Origin: Verrucomicrobiaceae bacterium
Lineage (GTDB): Bacteria > Verrucomicrobiota > Verrucomicrobiia > Verrucomicrobiales > Verrucomicrobiaceae
Direction: 5' to 3'
Assembly: GCA_027484445.1 (NCBI GenBank)
Contig: JAIXSY010000042.1
Span: 1 to 64,000, forward strand
Length of the DNA stretch: 64,000 nt
The notes under the pieces were generated by a model. The model was not told where the DNA came from. It searched no databases and saw only the letters and a program-made list of their open reading frames with translations. Position 1 is the first letter of the stretch. The number at the start of each line of letters is the position of its first letter. Of this stretch, positions 24,541 through 33,126 are shown in pieces. A program made the translations under genes and the position numbers.

Positions 24541-25423
24541 TCATACTGGCGTAACAGGTGGACCAGCCGCCGACTTTCTTGGGACGATCCGCGAGCAAGG
24601 TCGGTTCGCTTCAGCAGTGGCTTCAATTTTTTTTACATACACCGCATAATCCGCGGGCGAGAAATGGATGTTGTTCGGCATGAAGAGGTCTTTCTGAGTG
24701 GTGCCCTCGGTGTTGGTGAAGTCGCTCCGCAGGTCGAGCACTTTTAGTTTGGCGTCACTGTCGAGCTTCAGCTGGTCGAGGTCGGCATTGGTCTTCTGGC
24801 TGTTCTCGTAGAAGGCGTTGCCGGGCCTGTGGGCGTGCAGAATCTTCGCAACGATGATCGCAGCAGTGGGGAATTTTTCGCGGAGATTCTTCACGCACAT
24901 TTGAATACTGAGTGTGGCAGTTTCGATGCTGGTTTCGAGGGTGAAAAACATGTTGTTGTCGCCGATCATGAGCCCAACGGCTTTCGGCTAGAGTCCCCTC
25001 GGTGCCGTCGTGATCCCGTCATCACAGCCCATTCTGCGTTTGTCACTGCTGATTGCCAATCTTCACGGCTTTGGGGCCAGGGAAATGTTTCTCTTATCAG
25101 TCGCCGCACTGAATCGTGATGCTGTCGCTGACAAGCAGCAGATCGAGCGGGCCTTGATTCGCCTGCACAGTCTCCACCTGCGCCTCAGGAAGCTTGAGCT
25201 ACACATTGTTGCCAAAATGACTAACGCTCGCCTTTATGGCCAAAGCTCCGGCAGGTGCTTATACGACTCACGTCGCCGAAGCCGCTTAAACTTCGGCTTG
25301 TCGATGACGTAAGCACTTTTTTCGCCGTCAGCAGCCAGTCTTTTGCGGTTCAGCAGTGACGTGCGGATGATCGAGAGCGCCTACGGCGGAGGCAAACAGC
25401 AGGAGAAAAGTGTGAAGGATCAT
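24541..25423 (-). pseudogene. Decayed SGNH/GDSL hydrolase
   Basis: Reading the minus strand from an ATG at 25423 gives a signal-peptide-like MILHTFLLLFASAVGALDHP, soon interrupted by a stop. A later frame reads KLPEAQVETVQANQGPLDLLLVSDSIT; the block-I GDSIT is altered to SDSIT and two stops follow. After more stops the frame opens with PKAVGLMIGDNNMFF (block III) and continues for about 140 residues to FMPNNIHFSP, where the catalytic Asp of the D-x-x-H motif is replaced by Asn. Several stops plus altered catalytic residues mark a pseudogene. It lies between two carbohydrate-active genes on the same strand, so it was probably a polysaccharide acetyl esterase. Confidence 0.7.
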
Positions 25424-25467
25424 CTTCGGAGATACGCTAAGGCTCGGCTGCGTCTTGATGCGATGTT

Positions 25468-27351
25468 TCAATTCGACTCACTGGCCTCCACAAATTTCAC
25501 GAGCAGCGGAAAGGCAGGCTCGGGCATCTTGCCGTGGTCGAAGCCGTCGAGTTCGTGCAGCGTCGTGGCTTTGTGTCCGGTGAGTTTCATCATGCGCCAG
25601 AAGTAAGCGCATTCTTCGTAGCGGCCCATGAGCTCTTTTTCGCGGTCGCCGGTGATGAGGAGGATGGGAGGGGCGTTCTTGCGGACGTGAAAAAGCGGCG
25701 CGAGGTCGTCGATGATGGGCTGCGTTTCTTTGATGCCGCGCTCGTCGCGGATGGTGAAGTGCGTGATCACTTGCGGACTGAGTGGGATGAGACCGGCAAT
25801 TTGATCGGCATCGACGCCGTGCTTGCCGAGCCACTGCTTGTCGAGGCCGCACATGAGCGTGAGGTAGGCTCCGGCGCTGTGACCGCAGATGAAGATGCGC
25901 TGCGGATCGCCGCCAAAGTCAGTGATGTGCTTGAAGGTCCATGCGATGGCTGCGGCAGCGTCCTCAATAAACGCGGGCGACTTCACGCCGGGGCTGAGGC
26001 GGTAGTTCGCGCTGACGACGGCAATGCCTTGATTGCGCAGCGGCAGCGGGATGGAGCGCTCGCCTTGAGTCAAGCCGCCGCCGTGAAACCAGATGACGGT
26101 GGGGAAATGCTTCTTCGTGGCTGGGGCATAGACATCGAGCCTGCAACGCTGGTTTTGAGCGGCGCTGATGCCGGGCTCCTCGCGATACAGCAGTTCAGTG
26201 GTGAGATGGTAGCCGCCGTCGATGGGTTGCCTGCCGAGTTCGCGGCTCACGCTGGCGAGGATGACCTCGGCTTCGGTGAACTTTGACGCAAACATCTGCG
26301 CGGCGGCTTGATCGAGCTTTGCAGCATCACCGCCGCGTTTGCGGAGTTGATAAAGCATCACCGGCAGACGTAGATCAGCCGGATTGCCGCAGCGCGGGAG
26401 CTTTTCGAGATGACGGAAGCCGTTGTTGCGTGTCGGCTCGATCATCGTGCCCTCGCCGTAGTCATTCCAAGTGGCGATCTGGATGATAGGGGCTTTGCTT
26501 TTAAGAGCTTGAGTGAGGGATTCGCTCATCGTGAGTCCGTTACGCGAGGCGATGCCGCCGTAGCTGTCGTGCACGCCCGCTTGTTGGTAGATGTCTTTGA
26601 AGCCGGGGAACGCCGTGGCGATGAAGGGCATCTTTAGCTCGTAGATGAGGCCGAGTTCCTTCTTCCACTGTTCCGGCAAGAGCGACTTGCCAGCCGTGAC
26701 TGGCGGCCACGCGAAGGCACCATCAAGAACCTTTTGCTTCACCAGATGCGGAAGGCCGAAAACGAGCGGTGTGGAGCTCCAATCGAACTTCCAGTTCAAA
26801 TGCTGCGGTCCGAAGACGAGTAGCACCGGACGGCCATTCTGTTTCACATAGCTCGGATCGGCGAAAAAGTGTTCCTCGGCCCATTTCAGGTCCTTTTCGG
26901 CCTGTTTCACGTCTTCGCCATTTTTCAGCGACTTCACCGCTTGATCTTCATAACACAATGCAAAGCTCAAACCTGCCTTCTTGAGCCACGGGATAAACTT
27001 CTGTGTGTTGCGATGATTCATCACGTGGTCATTGAGTTCGCTCGTGCCATACCAGTCGATCACGACTCCATCGAGCCCGGCGATCTTCATGAGCAGCGCC
27101 TGGCATTCGAGCGCGTGATCATCGCCGGAGTCATAGGGCCCGATCAGCGGGTAGTCATGCGAAGCGATTCTCCGCTGGTCGTCCCACTTTATCTGCTCTG
27201 GATCGAAGTGATTCATCGTCCAATGCCAGCCCCAAGCGCCGCTGACATCCTTCGTGGCATACCACGGCATGTAGTGCACGAGCAGCAACGGCTCTGCCGC
27301 CAAAGCGGAGAGCAGAGGGTAGAGAGTGAGGAGGAGAACAACGAGGCGCAT
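25468..27351 (-). CDS. Secreted GH99-like glycosidase fused to an alpha/beta-hydrolase esterase
   Basis: This protein of about 627 residues starts at the signal peptide MRLVVLLLTLYPLLSALA-A. The first half (about 20-340) resembles GH99/GH71-type or WbsX-like barrels (LLLVHYMPWYATKDVSGAWGWHWTMNHFDP, GLDGVVIDWYGT, IIQIATWNDYGEGTMIEPT). The second half (about 395-627) is an esterase/lipase of the BD-FAE type: oxyanion WFHGGGLT, nucleophile GHSAGAYL (Ser about 492), TGDREKELM (Asp about 569) and GFDHGKM (His about 606). A deacetylating esterase joined to a glycosidase suits attack on an acetylated polysaccharide. Both halves look complete. Exact glycosidase family and substrate are unknown. Confidence 0.8.
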   Translation of the reverse strand: MRLVVLLLTLYPLLSALAAEPLLLVHYMPWYATKDVSGAWGWHWTMNHFDPEQIKWDDQRRIASHDYPLIGPYDSGDDHALECQALLMKIAGLDGVVIDWYGTSELNDHVMNHRNTQKFIPWLKKAGLSFALCYEDQAVKSLKNGEDVKQAEKDLKWAEEHFFADPSYVKQNGRPVLLVFGPQHLNWKFDWSSTPLVFGLPHLVKQKVLDGAFAWPPVTAGKSLLPEQWKKELGLIYELKMPFIATAFPGFKDIYQQAGVHDSYGGIASRNGLTMSESLTQALKSKAPIIQIATWNDYGEGTMIEPTRNNGFRHLEKLPRCGNPADLRLPVMLYQLRKRGGDAAKLDQAAAQMFASKFTEAEVILASVSRELGRQPIDGGYHLTTELLYREEPGISAAQNQRCRLDVYAPATKKHFPTVIWFHGGGLTQGERSIPLPLRNQGIAVVSANYRLSPGVKSPAFIEDAAAAIAWTFKHITDFGGDPQRIFICGHSAGAYLTLMCGLDKQWLGKHGVDADQIAGLIPLSPQVITHFTIRDERGIKETQPIIDDLAPLFHVRKNAPPILLITGDREKELMGRYEECAYFWRMMKLTGHKATTLHELDGFDHGKMPEPAFPLLVKFVEASESN

Positions 27352-27444
27352 GAGCAGTGATCTTCTGCCATGTGCAAGCAGTCGTCTCAAGCTTGGAGCA
27401 GGGCAATCCCTGCAAGGCTCCGCCTCCTAAATCGCTGCAACGGA

Positions 27445-28002
27445 TCAGTTTACTTCAGGCAGCTGAACCATGAAGTCGTCCTCAAGGCGTCCTTTGAATT
27501 TCCAGACACCGTTGATCTTGACGATTTCATCAACGCCAATGCGGATCTCGCTCCCATCTTGAGCTCTCAAAGAAAGGTCTGCATTGTCATAAATGGGCAA
27601 GTCTGGGCTGGAGGCTTCGTCTTCATCCAGATCAATCTCAGCAAGCGAAAGCTGTCCGATGTCTGCTAGCAGCTTGGTCAACATGCTGCGGAGCTGAGCC
27701 GCGCGGGTTAGTGTGACGATGTTGTCCTTGGTACGTCGCTTCAATTCTTTTTCGCCTTCCTTCGCCGCATCGACTGGCTTTTCGGGGGACTCTTTGGCGC
27801 TAGTCACTTGGGCTTGTTTGAGCTTGGCGAGTTCCTCAGGGCTATGCCAGCAGGAGATCAGTGCGGCATCATCTCCTGACTTCAAGGCGGTGACCGCAGA
27901 TTCCACCAGAGCTCGAACTTCGGAAGGAACGGGGGTGTCGTCGTCGGCAAGACAGACTTGAGTCAGAAGCGTGAAGCAGCAGAACAAGGCGCGTGAGTTC
28001 AT
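27445..28002 (-). CDS. Hypothetical secreted protein
   Basis: This protein of about 185 residues starts at MNSRALFCCFTLLTQVCLA, a signal peptide. The open frame upstream to 28164 overlaps the divergent ridA start and is unlikely to be translated. The mature part begins with acidic DDDTPVPSEVRALVESAV and has a helical domain with ALKSGDDAALISCWHSPEEL. A Lys/Glu-rich stretch follows, and it ends with IRIGVDEIVKINGVWKFKGRLE, which looks like the closing strands of an NTF2-like or lumazine-binding-like fold. No firm family. It is divergent to ridA. Confidence 0.6.
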   Translation of the reverse strand: MNSRALFCCFTLLTQVCLADDDTPVPSEVRALVESAVTALKSGDDAALISCWHSPEELAKLKQAQVTSAKESPEKPVDAAKEGEKELKRRTKDNIVTLTRAAQLRSMLTKLLADIGQLSLAEIDLDEDEASSPDLPIYDNADLSLRAQDGSEIRIGVDEIVKINGVWKFKGRLEDDFMVQLPEVN

Positions 28003-28144
28003 AGCTACCCAAGGATGGCAGCGTCGTGACCCAGTCAACCTACCTTTCTGACACGAAATCCTCCGCTCTGACTTGCCCAAGCCTGCAAAACTAGCCTGTG
28101 ATCTCTTGATTGACGCATGAGCCATCGCTGGTAGATGCAAACTC

Positions 28145-28528
28145 ATGTCCATGACTTTGATCAACGATGTTCCCCTGGTTCCGAAGGCGGTTGGCCCCTA
28201 CTCGCAGGCTGTGAGATGTGGTGGTTTCCTGTTTTGTTCGGGGCAGATTCCGATTGATCCTGAACTAGGAAAAATCGAAGCACTGGATGTGGAAGGTCAA
28301 GCGCGGCAGGTGCTGAAGAACATCCGTTCTCTTCTTGAAGCACAAGGGTTGAGCCTTAGCCATGTTGTGAAGTCCACGGTTTTTCTGACGAACATGGCCG
28401 ACTTCCCCAAGGTGAATGCCATCTACCAGGAAGCTTTCGGCGATCACAAACCTGCACGTTCGACCATCGCTGTTGCGGGATTGCCGCTTGGAGCTTTGGT
28501 CGAGATTGAAGTGCTGGCGCATTGCTGA
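28145..28528 (+). CDS. ridA: RidA family reactive enamine/imine deaminase
   Basis: This 127-residue RidA/YjgF family protein hydrolyses 2-aminoacrylate and other reactive enamines released by PLP enzymes. Hallmarks are VPKAVGPYSQAV, FLFCSGQIPIDPELG, QARQVLKNIRSLLEAQG, VVKSTVFLTNMADFPKVNAIY and PARSTIAVAGLPLGALVEIE, which includes the conserved Arg and Glu. Length is standard. Met1 or Met3 may be used. A terminator hairpin follows within 20 bases of the stop. Confidence 0.95.
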   Translation: MSMTLINDVPLVPKAVGPYSQAVRCGGFLFCSGQIPIDPELGKIEALDVEGQARQVLKNIRSLLEAQGLSLSHVVKSTVFLTNMADFPKVNAIYQEAFGDHKPARSTIAVAGLPLGALVEIEVLAHC

Positions 28529-28546
28529 ATGGGCCGATTTGAATCG

Positions 28547-28570
28547 AAAACTGAGCTACTCAGTTTTTTT
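28547..28570. terminator. Bidirectional terminator between ridA and the convergent gene
   Basis: AAAACTGAG (28547-28555), a CTA loop and CTCAGTTTT (28559-28567) followed by further T residues form a factor-independent terminator for ridA. The loop contains the TAG stop of the convergent minus-strand gene, and the A run on the left gives that strand a short T tract too. Confidence 0.75.
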
Positions 28571-29872
28571 CAAACGGAAGCCCTGAACGCGTCCATCTCC
28601 ACGGTAGAGATAAATTTTCTCTACATCTTCACGGCGTGTGATCAGCCAAGGGGAGAGCAGGTTTCTGCCGTTTTTGGTGTAAACCAAATCATCCGCCAAA
28701 TAGACGCAGGAGTGATAGGCATCCCCTGTGTTTTTGTTCAAGAAGAAGAGGATGTCCCCATATTTGTAGGGCGGTTCGACAGGCTCGAAGCGCTCCAAGA
28801 CGGCACTTGTGGCTAGGCGAGAATCCAGCAGGTATTCGTGCGGGTCGTAGTTGAAGAAGTTTAAACAAGTCCAGTGGCAGTCAGGAAGCAGGCCTTGCTT
28901 GGCCATGTCAAGGCTTGGGTAAGTGTAAACAAGCTTGCGAACCAAGGCAGGCAGCATGTGGGAGAGGGGAAGCGCCTCAATGCCATCGGTATCAATGATG
29001 GATTGCAGCAGGGGCTCGACGTCTTTGCGTCGCAGTCCGATGCCTAGGGTCCAATAATTCACGACTTCTTCGATGTTGGTGTTGTGATCGGCTTCGATCT
29101 TGACCATGAGCCCACGTGTTCGGGTCATGGCCTTGAAGATAGCGCGCGCATCAGCTTCTCCTTGTGCCTCGCCTAGTAGCAATTGCACGTCGCTAAATGC
29201 TGTGGTCTCTCCGCGTTTGTAGGCCAGCTTTTCGATTTTCGCGATAATCTCAGGTTGGAGTTTGCTGGTTCGATACCATTCTCGAATGTTGCCATTGATG
29301 ATTAGAACGGGATCGACGTGGAATTCGTTCTCAGGATACTTGGCGAGTTCGCTGTAGATCGTGGAACGAGTCTCTGGCGTGATGGCTTCCAAGTCAGCCG
29401 CCCTCGGAAACAGGTAGAGCATGCCATCGGTTTTCACCAAGGTCTTGGGGTCCAAGAGTGCGTCGATCATGGCCTGGGATAAACCCGCCGAAGCAAAAAA
29501 ACTGGGTAGCTTTTCCAGTGCAATTTGGGGGAAAGCCCAACGTGGCTGGGTGTTGGGCAGGGGGAAGTTATCGATCAGGGTCTTGGGCGCTTCGAGATAG
29601 ATAAAGGCACAGCGAAGCACACCCCAGGGGCCAGGTTTGGCATAAAACACGTTTGGATTTCCTGCTACCTTATCGAGCATCTCCTTGCGGGGCATGGCAT
29701 ATGGAGTCTCTCTGCTAACGCTCTGACTGAACAGCAGCGGTCGAAGATCTTCGACGCTGGAAATCTGTGCTTGCGCACTTGATCCATAGACAAGGGCAAT
29801 CGTGAAGAGACAGGACGCTAAGAGTGAAAGGTGTGCGCGCCACGTTAGGGCCGTCGAATAGCTTGAAGGCAT
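28556..29872 (-). CDS. Secreted protein with C-terminal NlpC/P60-like region
   Basis: This protein of about 438 residues starts at MPSSYSTALTWRAHLSLLA; the signal peptide ends near SSAQA-Q. An upstream Met at 29902 is possible. The main part is unrecognised, with HEAT-like helices (ATTRGLM-type segments, GIGLRRKDVEPLLQSIIDTDG). Near the end, CHWTCLNFFNYDP is followed by YKYGDILFFLNKNTGDAYHSCVYLADDLVYTKNGR, the layout of papain-like NlpC/P60 folds: a Cys helix, then a G-D-I-x-F strand, then a His strand. It could cut peptide cross-links or amides in the envelope. The function is inferred from a short region only. Confidence 0.6.
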   Translation of the reverse strand: MPSSYSTALTWRAHLSLLASCLFTIALVYGSSAQAQISSVEDLRPLLFSQSVSRETPYAMPRKEMLDKVAGNPNVFYAKPGPWGVLRCAFIYLEAPKTLIDNFPLPNTQPRWAFPQIALEKLPSFFASAGLSQAMIDALLDPKTLVKTDGMLYLFPRAADLEAITPETRSTIYSELAKYPENEFHVDPVLIINGNIREWYRTSKLQPEIIAKIEKLAYKRGETTAFSDVQLLLGEAQGEADARAIFKAMTRTRGLMVKIEADHNTNIEEVVNYWTLGIGLRRKDVEPLLQSIIDTDGIEALPLSHMLPALVRKLVYTYPSLDMAKQGLLPDCHWTCLNFFNYDPHEYLLDSRLATSAVLERFEPVEPPYKYGDILFFLNKNTGDAYHSCVYLADDLVYTKNGRNLLSPWLITRREDVEKIYLYRGDGRVQGFRLKKTE

Positions 29873-29961
29873 GGACAGGTTGGGGGGATGAAGAAGAATC
29901 AAAGCCAGCGAATGTCATTTCGCAGCTTTTTTCTTTCAGACCTCTCGGTAGCAGCAAGAGG

Positions 29962-30888
29962 CTACTCGCTCAGGGAAGCTTGGAGAGCCCATTCATGTCC
30001 CACCAACCAAGCATCCTCTACACGCGAGCTTCGCAAGGCATCTCCCACAAAATGAACCCGTGGGGGTAGGGGAGGAGCGGGGTGAGCTGCCGCCACGCGG
30101 GCCAGCCGCCAGCGATGGCCTAGAGCATGAAGGAAAGATGACTTAGGCAGTTCCCAACGATTTTCAATCCATGGCCTGATTAAAGAAGGGTAGTCAGCGG
30201 GCGGGGTCTCTAGGTGTTCTCGGCTGAAGTCCTCACCCAGGTGAGCCACGATCACGGTGTGTCCGCCGGCAATCCGTCCTTGCTTGTGATTTTCACAGGC
30301 GGTCCAAGCCAACGGGGAAGTTCGGGAACTAAACGCATAGGTTTCGTGAGTGCAGCCGATCCATTCGCCTTGATAAGCAAAGACAGCAGCGATGCAGGGG
30401 ATGTATTCAATAACATACTCATTCAATCCCCAAAATTTTGCTGTCTGTGGCCAAGGGGCCGTGCAGACCACATGATCGTAGTTTTGCCAAAGGTCGTTGG
30501 CATTCTGAACGGGACTCTCGGTGCGGATTTCGAGACCTTGTGCCAAGTCACGAACAAGACGGCTATTTCCCTCCCGATGAAACCACCGTCCGCTGTCTGG
30601 CAAGATGTGTCCATGATCATCGCGAACAGGTTTTTCTAGCCGTTGAACGGCATCTCCACTGGCCTTCAGGATTGCCTGATGGAAGCGCTCGTCACGCATT
30701 GTGAAGTATTGAGCTCCATGGTCCACCACATGACCTTCCCAGCGCTTGGTGGCACATCGACCGCCATAGCCGCGTGATTTTTCAAACACCGTGACCTGGC
30801 CATTCCTGTCCGTAAGCCCACGAGCAGCAGCAATCCCGGCCAGACCTGCTCCGATGACTGCAATCCGTTTTCCTGATAAATCATTCAT
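29962..30888 (-). CDS. Renalase-like NAD(P)/FAD-dependent amine oxidoreductase
   Basis: This protein of about 308 residues starts at MNDLSGKRIAVIGAGLAGIAAARGL, which carries the FAD-binding GxGxxG fold; a Met 12 codons upstream is less likely. VFEKSRGYGGRCATKRW is the second dinucleotide-contact motif characteristic of the renalase-like flavoproteins, and RVHFVGDALRSSRVEDAWLVG is the closing FAD motif. Substrate is unknown. The start overlaps the stop of the upstream membrane protein gene (30885-30888, ATGA), so the two are translationally coupled. Confidence 0.85.
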   Translation of the reverse strand: MNDLSGKRIAVIGAGLAGIAAARGLTDRNGQVTVFEKSRGYGGRCATKRWEGHVVDHGAQYFTMRDERFHQAILKASGDAVQRLEKPVRDDHGHILPDSGRWFHREGNSRLVRDLAQGLEIRTESPVQNANDLWQNYDHVVCTAPWPQTAKFWGLNEYVIEYIPCIAAVFAYQGEWIGCTHETYAFSSRTSPLAWTACENHKQGRIAGGHTVIVAHLGEDFSREHLETPPADYPSLIRPWIENRWELPKSSFLHALGHRWRLARVAAAHPAPPLPPRVHFVGDALRSSRVEDAWLVGHEWALQASLSE

Positions 30889-31298
30889 AAACAAAAGAAG
30901 AGACACAGGACTCGTAAGGTCCATGCAGCGGTGCGTATCCAGTTGGTGGTCACGAGTTTTTCATGAGTGATTGGATCGAATCCCTGACTGAGCTGGTGAT
31001 GCAGGGGCACCTGAATGAAGGCGGTAGAGAACCAAATGACAGCCAGCAGACCCAAGCTGACCAGGAAAGCAGGCTCCCGTTTTCCGGAAAAGAGCAACCA
31101 GGCCGCAGTGCCTAGCTCGGCCAACATCATGGGGCCAACGCAGGAGCCCATGGCAGAGGTGTAATGACTGTGCCAAAGATTAAAGTGGTCGGCACCTACT
31201 CGATTCATCAGTGGATAGACCACGATCTGCACGAGCCAGATCAGACCCAGGAGAGCGCAGGTGGTGGCAAAGTGAGCGAGGTTCCAGTTCAAGCCCAA
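30885..31298 (-). CDS. Small four-helix membrane protein
   Basis: This 137-residue protein has four hydrophobic segments: about 5-28 (LAHFATTCALLGLIWLVQIVVYPL), 49-68 (AMGSCVGPMMLAELGTAAWLLF), 75-97 (FLVSLGLLAVIWFSTAFIQV) and 120-136. The Y-P-L-M and H-x-H-x-x-L patterns recall DUF1772-like or other small membrane families, but no firm match is claimed. It is coupled by a four-base overlap to the FAD oxidoreductase, which suggests a joint redox role. Confidence 0.65.
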   Translation of the reverse strand: MGLNWNLAHFATTCALLGLIWLVQIVVYPLMNRVGADHFNLWHSHYTSAMGSCVGPMMLAELGTAAWLLFSGKREPAFLVSLGLLAVIWFSTAFIQVPLHHQLSQGFDPITHEKLVTTNWIRTAAWTLRVLCLFFCL

Positions 31299-31424
31299 GC
31301 CATACGCGTCAAGCCTCCAGCTGGTTGATTATCAGCGAAATTACAAAACTTGAGGTCGAGAATTGTTTGCCAACTCCAACCCCTGAGTAGCCCCCTGGAG
31401 GGGAGAATATCTCACTTTCTGAAG

Positions 31425-31509
31425 TGGTACCGGTGGTCGGACTCGAACCGACACTCCTTGCGGAACAAGATTTTGAGTCTAGCGCGTCTACCAATTTCAC
31501 CACACCGGC
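31425..31509 (-). tRNA. tRNA-Leu (anticodon CAA)
   Basis: The minus strand folds as a long-variable-arm tRNA. The acceptor stem is GCCGGUG at 31509-31503 pairing with CACCGGU, with discriminator A and an encoded CCA at the 3' end (TGG at 31425-31427 on the plus strand). The D arm has GGTAGACGC. The anticodon loop CTCAAAA gives CAA, reading UUG. The variable arm is a short hairpin (TTCCGCAAGGA), and the T arm has GGTTCGAGTCC. One U-U mismatch lies in the anticodon stem. Confidence 0.95.
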
Positions 31510-31530
31510 ACGTGCAGTTAGCGATGATGA

Positions 31531-32178
31531 TCATGACGAATCCGAAACAGATTGCAAGGCTTTTGGCGCGCCAAGTACTTCCTTCAAAACAAACGCGTCT
31601 CTCAGTGCTTCAGGATTCCCCAGCAGGGACTGCCAAGCATGTCTGCGGCTATGTGTGCCATCTGGGGTAGCTCTTGTGACTGCATAAGCTTGGCCTTGGG
31701 GGATAGCCGATGCCATAGACCCAGTGACAGTGACCGGTGCCACAGGGGCAGGTGCGTCATTTTTGGGGGGGACAGTGAATTCGTTTCTAACCGAGCCAGT
31801 CTTCTGTGGAGGTGTCGGCCTGACCATGGAGGGACGTTCAGGGCGAGGCGATGGTGGAGAGGTCTGTTTCTGAGCCTCGGCCAGTTCCTTTTTGACCTGT
31901 TCGAACACATCACGAACGCTGGCAAAAGGATCGTTGACGGGGGAGGGGCTGGCTTTGGGAGACGGACGCACTTGGCCGTCAGTCATGACCTGACGGCGCC
32001 AAGCCTCCTCTCGGAGCGCTTTTTCTTCTGGGCTGAGGGGGACTTCACGTCTTTTTTCTGCATCAGCTTTGGCCTGCTGAATAAGATTCCAGAGCCACTG
32101 AATGAATCCTCCTAGCATAGCGATCACTACGATGATGATCTGCACCAAGTCGATTTCGGCGAACAATGTCGGCGGCAT
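31531..32178 (-). CDS. Hypothetical membrane-anchored Pro-rich protein
   Basis: This 215-residue protein has one N-terminal membrane helix (about 9-32, IDLVQIIIVVIAMLGGFIQWLW). A Lys/Glu-rich helix follows (EKRREVPLSPEEKALREEAWRR), then a long proline- and serine-rich disordered stretch (about 72-160). The last part, SRRHAWQSLLGNPEALRDAFVLKEVLGAPKAL, is a short helical motif seen at the end of several Planctomycetes-Verrucomicrobia membrane proteins. No function known. It lies between the tRNA and the DUF1460 gene. Confidence 0.6.
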   Translation of the reverse strand: MPPTLFAEIDLVQIIIVVIAMLGGFIQWLWNLIQQAKADAEKRREVPLSPEEKALREEAWRRQVMTDGQVRPSPKASPSPVNDPFASVRDVFEQVKKELAEAQKQTSPPSPRPERPSMVRPTPPQKTGSVRNEFTVPPKNDAPAPVAPVTVTGSMASAIPQGQAYAVTRATPDGTHSRRHAWQSLLGNPEALRDAFVLKEVLGAPKALQSVSDSS

Positions 32179-32195
32179 GTCGAAGTGCTACACCA

Positions 32196-33071
32196 TTACT
32201 GCGGACGTGCCACGACGATTCCGGCGTGGCTGCGAAAATTCGTCAGATAGCCGGAGATGGAATCGTCGATGATTACCCGTTTCTGTGTCGCGGAGGCATG
32301 CATCAGGCGGGTAACGCCGTCTTGCGTGCGGAGGGCTAACCCGACATGGCTGCAATAGACATGCTGTTTATGTGTGACGATGCCGATGATGTCACCATTT
32401 TGAAGTTGGGCTTCGACCTCGGCGACGTTGGCTTTCGGAATGTAATGAAAGGGATGTTGCTGAAGTTCAGCCTCAATCTTCGCCATGCCGAGACGCAGCT
32501 CGGGGTTGTGCCTGAGGTAGCGATAGCTTTTCCAGAGAACGGTCATTTCATCGATTTTTCGGCCTTTCAGCGGCACAACAGGGCCGATCTGACGTGTGAT
32601 GTTCTTCACATTCCCGCGCTTTTCATTGTCGCGGAACCATTCGTCGAGATAATGAATGCGATCCAGGTAGTGACCGTGGCATTTCCCGTGACGATAACGC
32701 GTCCATTCGATCTCCTTCAAAAGATCTTCCGGGGTGTAAGCGGTCTTTTGCTGTTTCAGCATCCGAGCAAGGCCGAGTGCTGTCTCAAAAAATGTCCAGC
32801 AATCCAAACCGTTGAAATTCACAGAGGGGGATTCGATCGAATCGTCAATCTCAAGAGTAAAGCCAACGTAAGGCGTACCTTTCAATTCCAAAGCAGAACG
32901 GATGATTCTCTCATGAATCGCCAGTGATGACCAATTTTCCTTTTGTGCCAGACTCACGATCTTTCGCCATTTGGCTTCCCCCAGAAAGGTGCGAGCCAGA
33001 GGCAGTTCATTTTTAGCCCATATGGGTCTAGCAAAAAACGCTGAAGCTGCAAGAAGGCTGCGGCGGTTCAT
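32196..33071 (-). CDS. DUF1460 family amidase-like secreted protein
   Basis: This protein of about 291 residues starts at MNRRSLLAASAFFARPIWA, an export signal with a twin-arginine-like RR; the open frame continues upstream over the end of obgE and is not used. The DUF1460 domain has GTPYVGFTLE, then FNGLDCWTFFETALGLARML with the presumed catalytic Cys. NGDIIGIVTHKQHVYCSHVGLAL supplies the His. This is the papain-like fold shared with N-acetylmuramoyl-L-alanine amidase-like proteins. It probably acts on cell-wall peptides. It follows obgE by 55 bases. Confidence 0.82.
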   Translation of the reverse strand: MNRRSLLAASAFFARPIWAKNELPLARTFLGEAKWRKIVSLAQKENWSSLAIHERIIRSALELKGTPYVGFTLEIDDSIESPSVNFNGLDCWTFFETALGLARMLKQQKTAYTPEDLLKEIEWTRYRHGKCHGHYLDRIHYLDEWFRDNEKRGNVKNITRQIGPVVPLKGRKIDEMTVLWKSYRYLRHNPELRLGMAKIEAELQQHPFHYIPKANVAEVEAQLQNGDIIGIVTHKQHVYCSHVGLALRTQDGVTRLMHASATQKRVIIDDSISGYLTNFRSHAGIVVARPQ

Positions 33072-33126
33072 GCAAGGGTGGGCGAAGGAAGGATCTTTAG
33101 AATGCGAGACACATTCAGACTTTCCA

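Noticed and set aside
25534..26286. 250-residue plus-strand frame opposite the glycosidase-esterase fusion
   Set aside because: Antisense shadow of the coding strand. No family resemblance.
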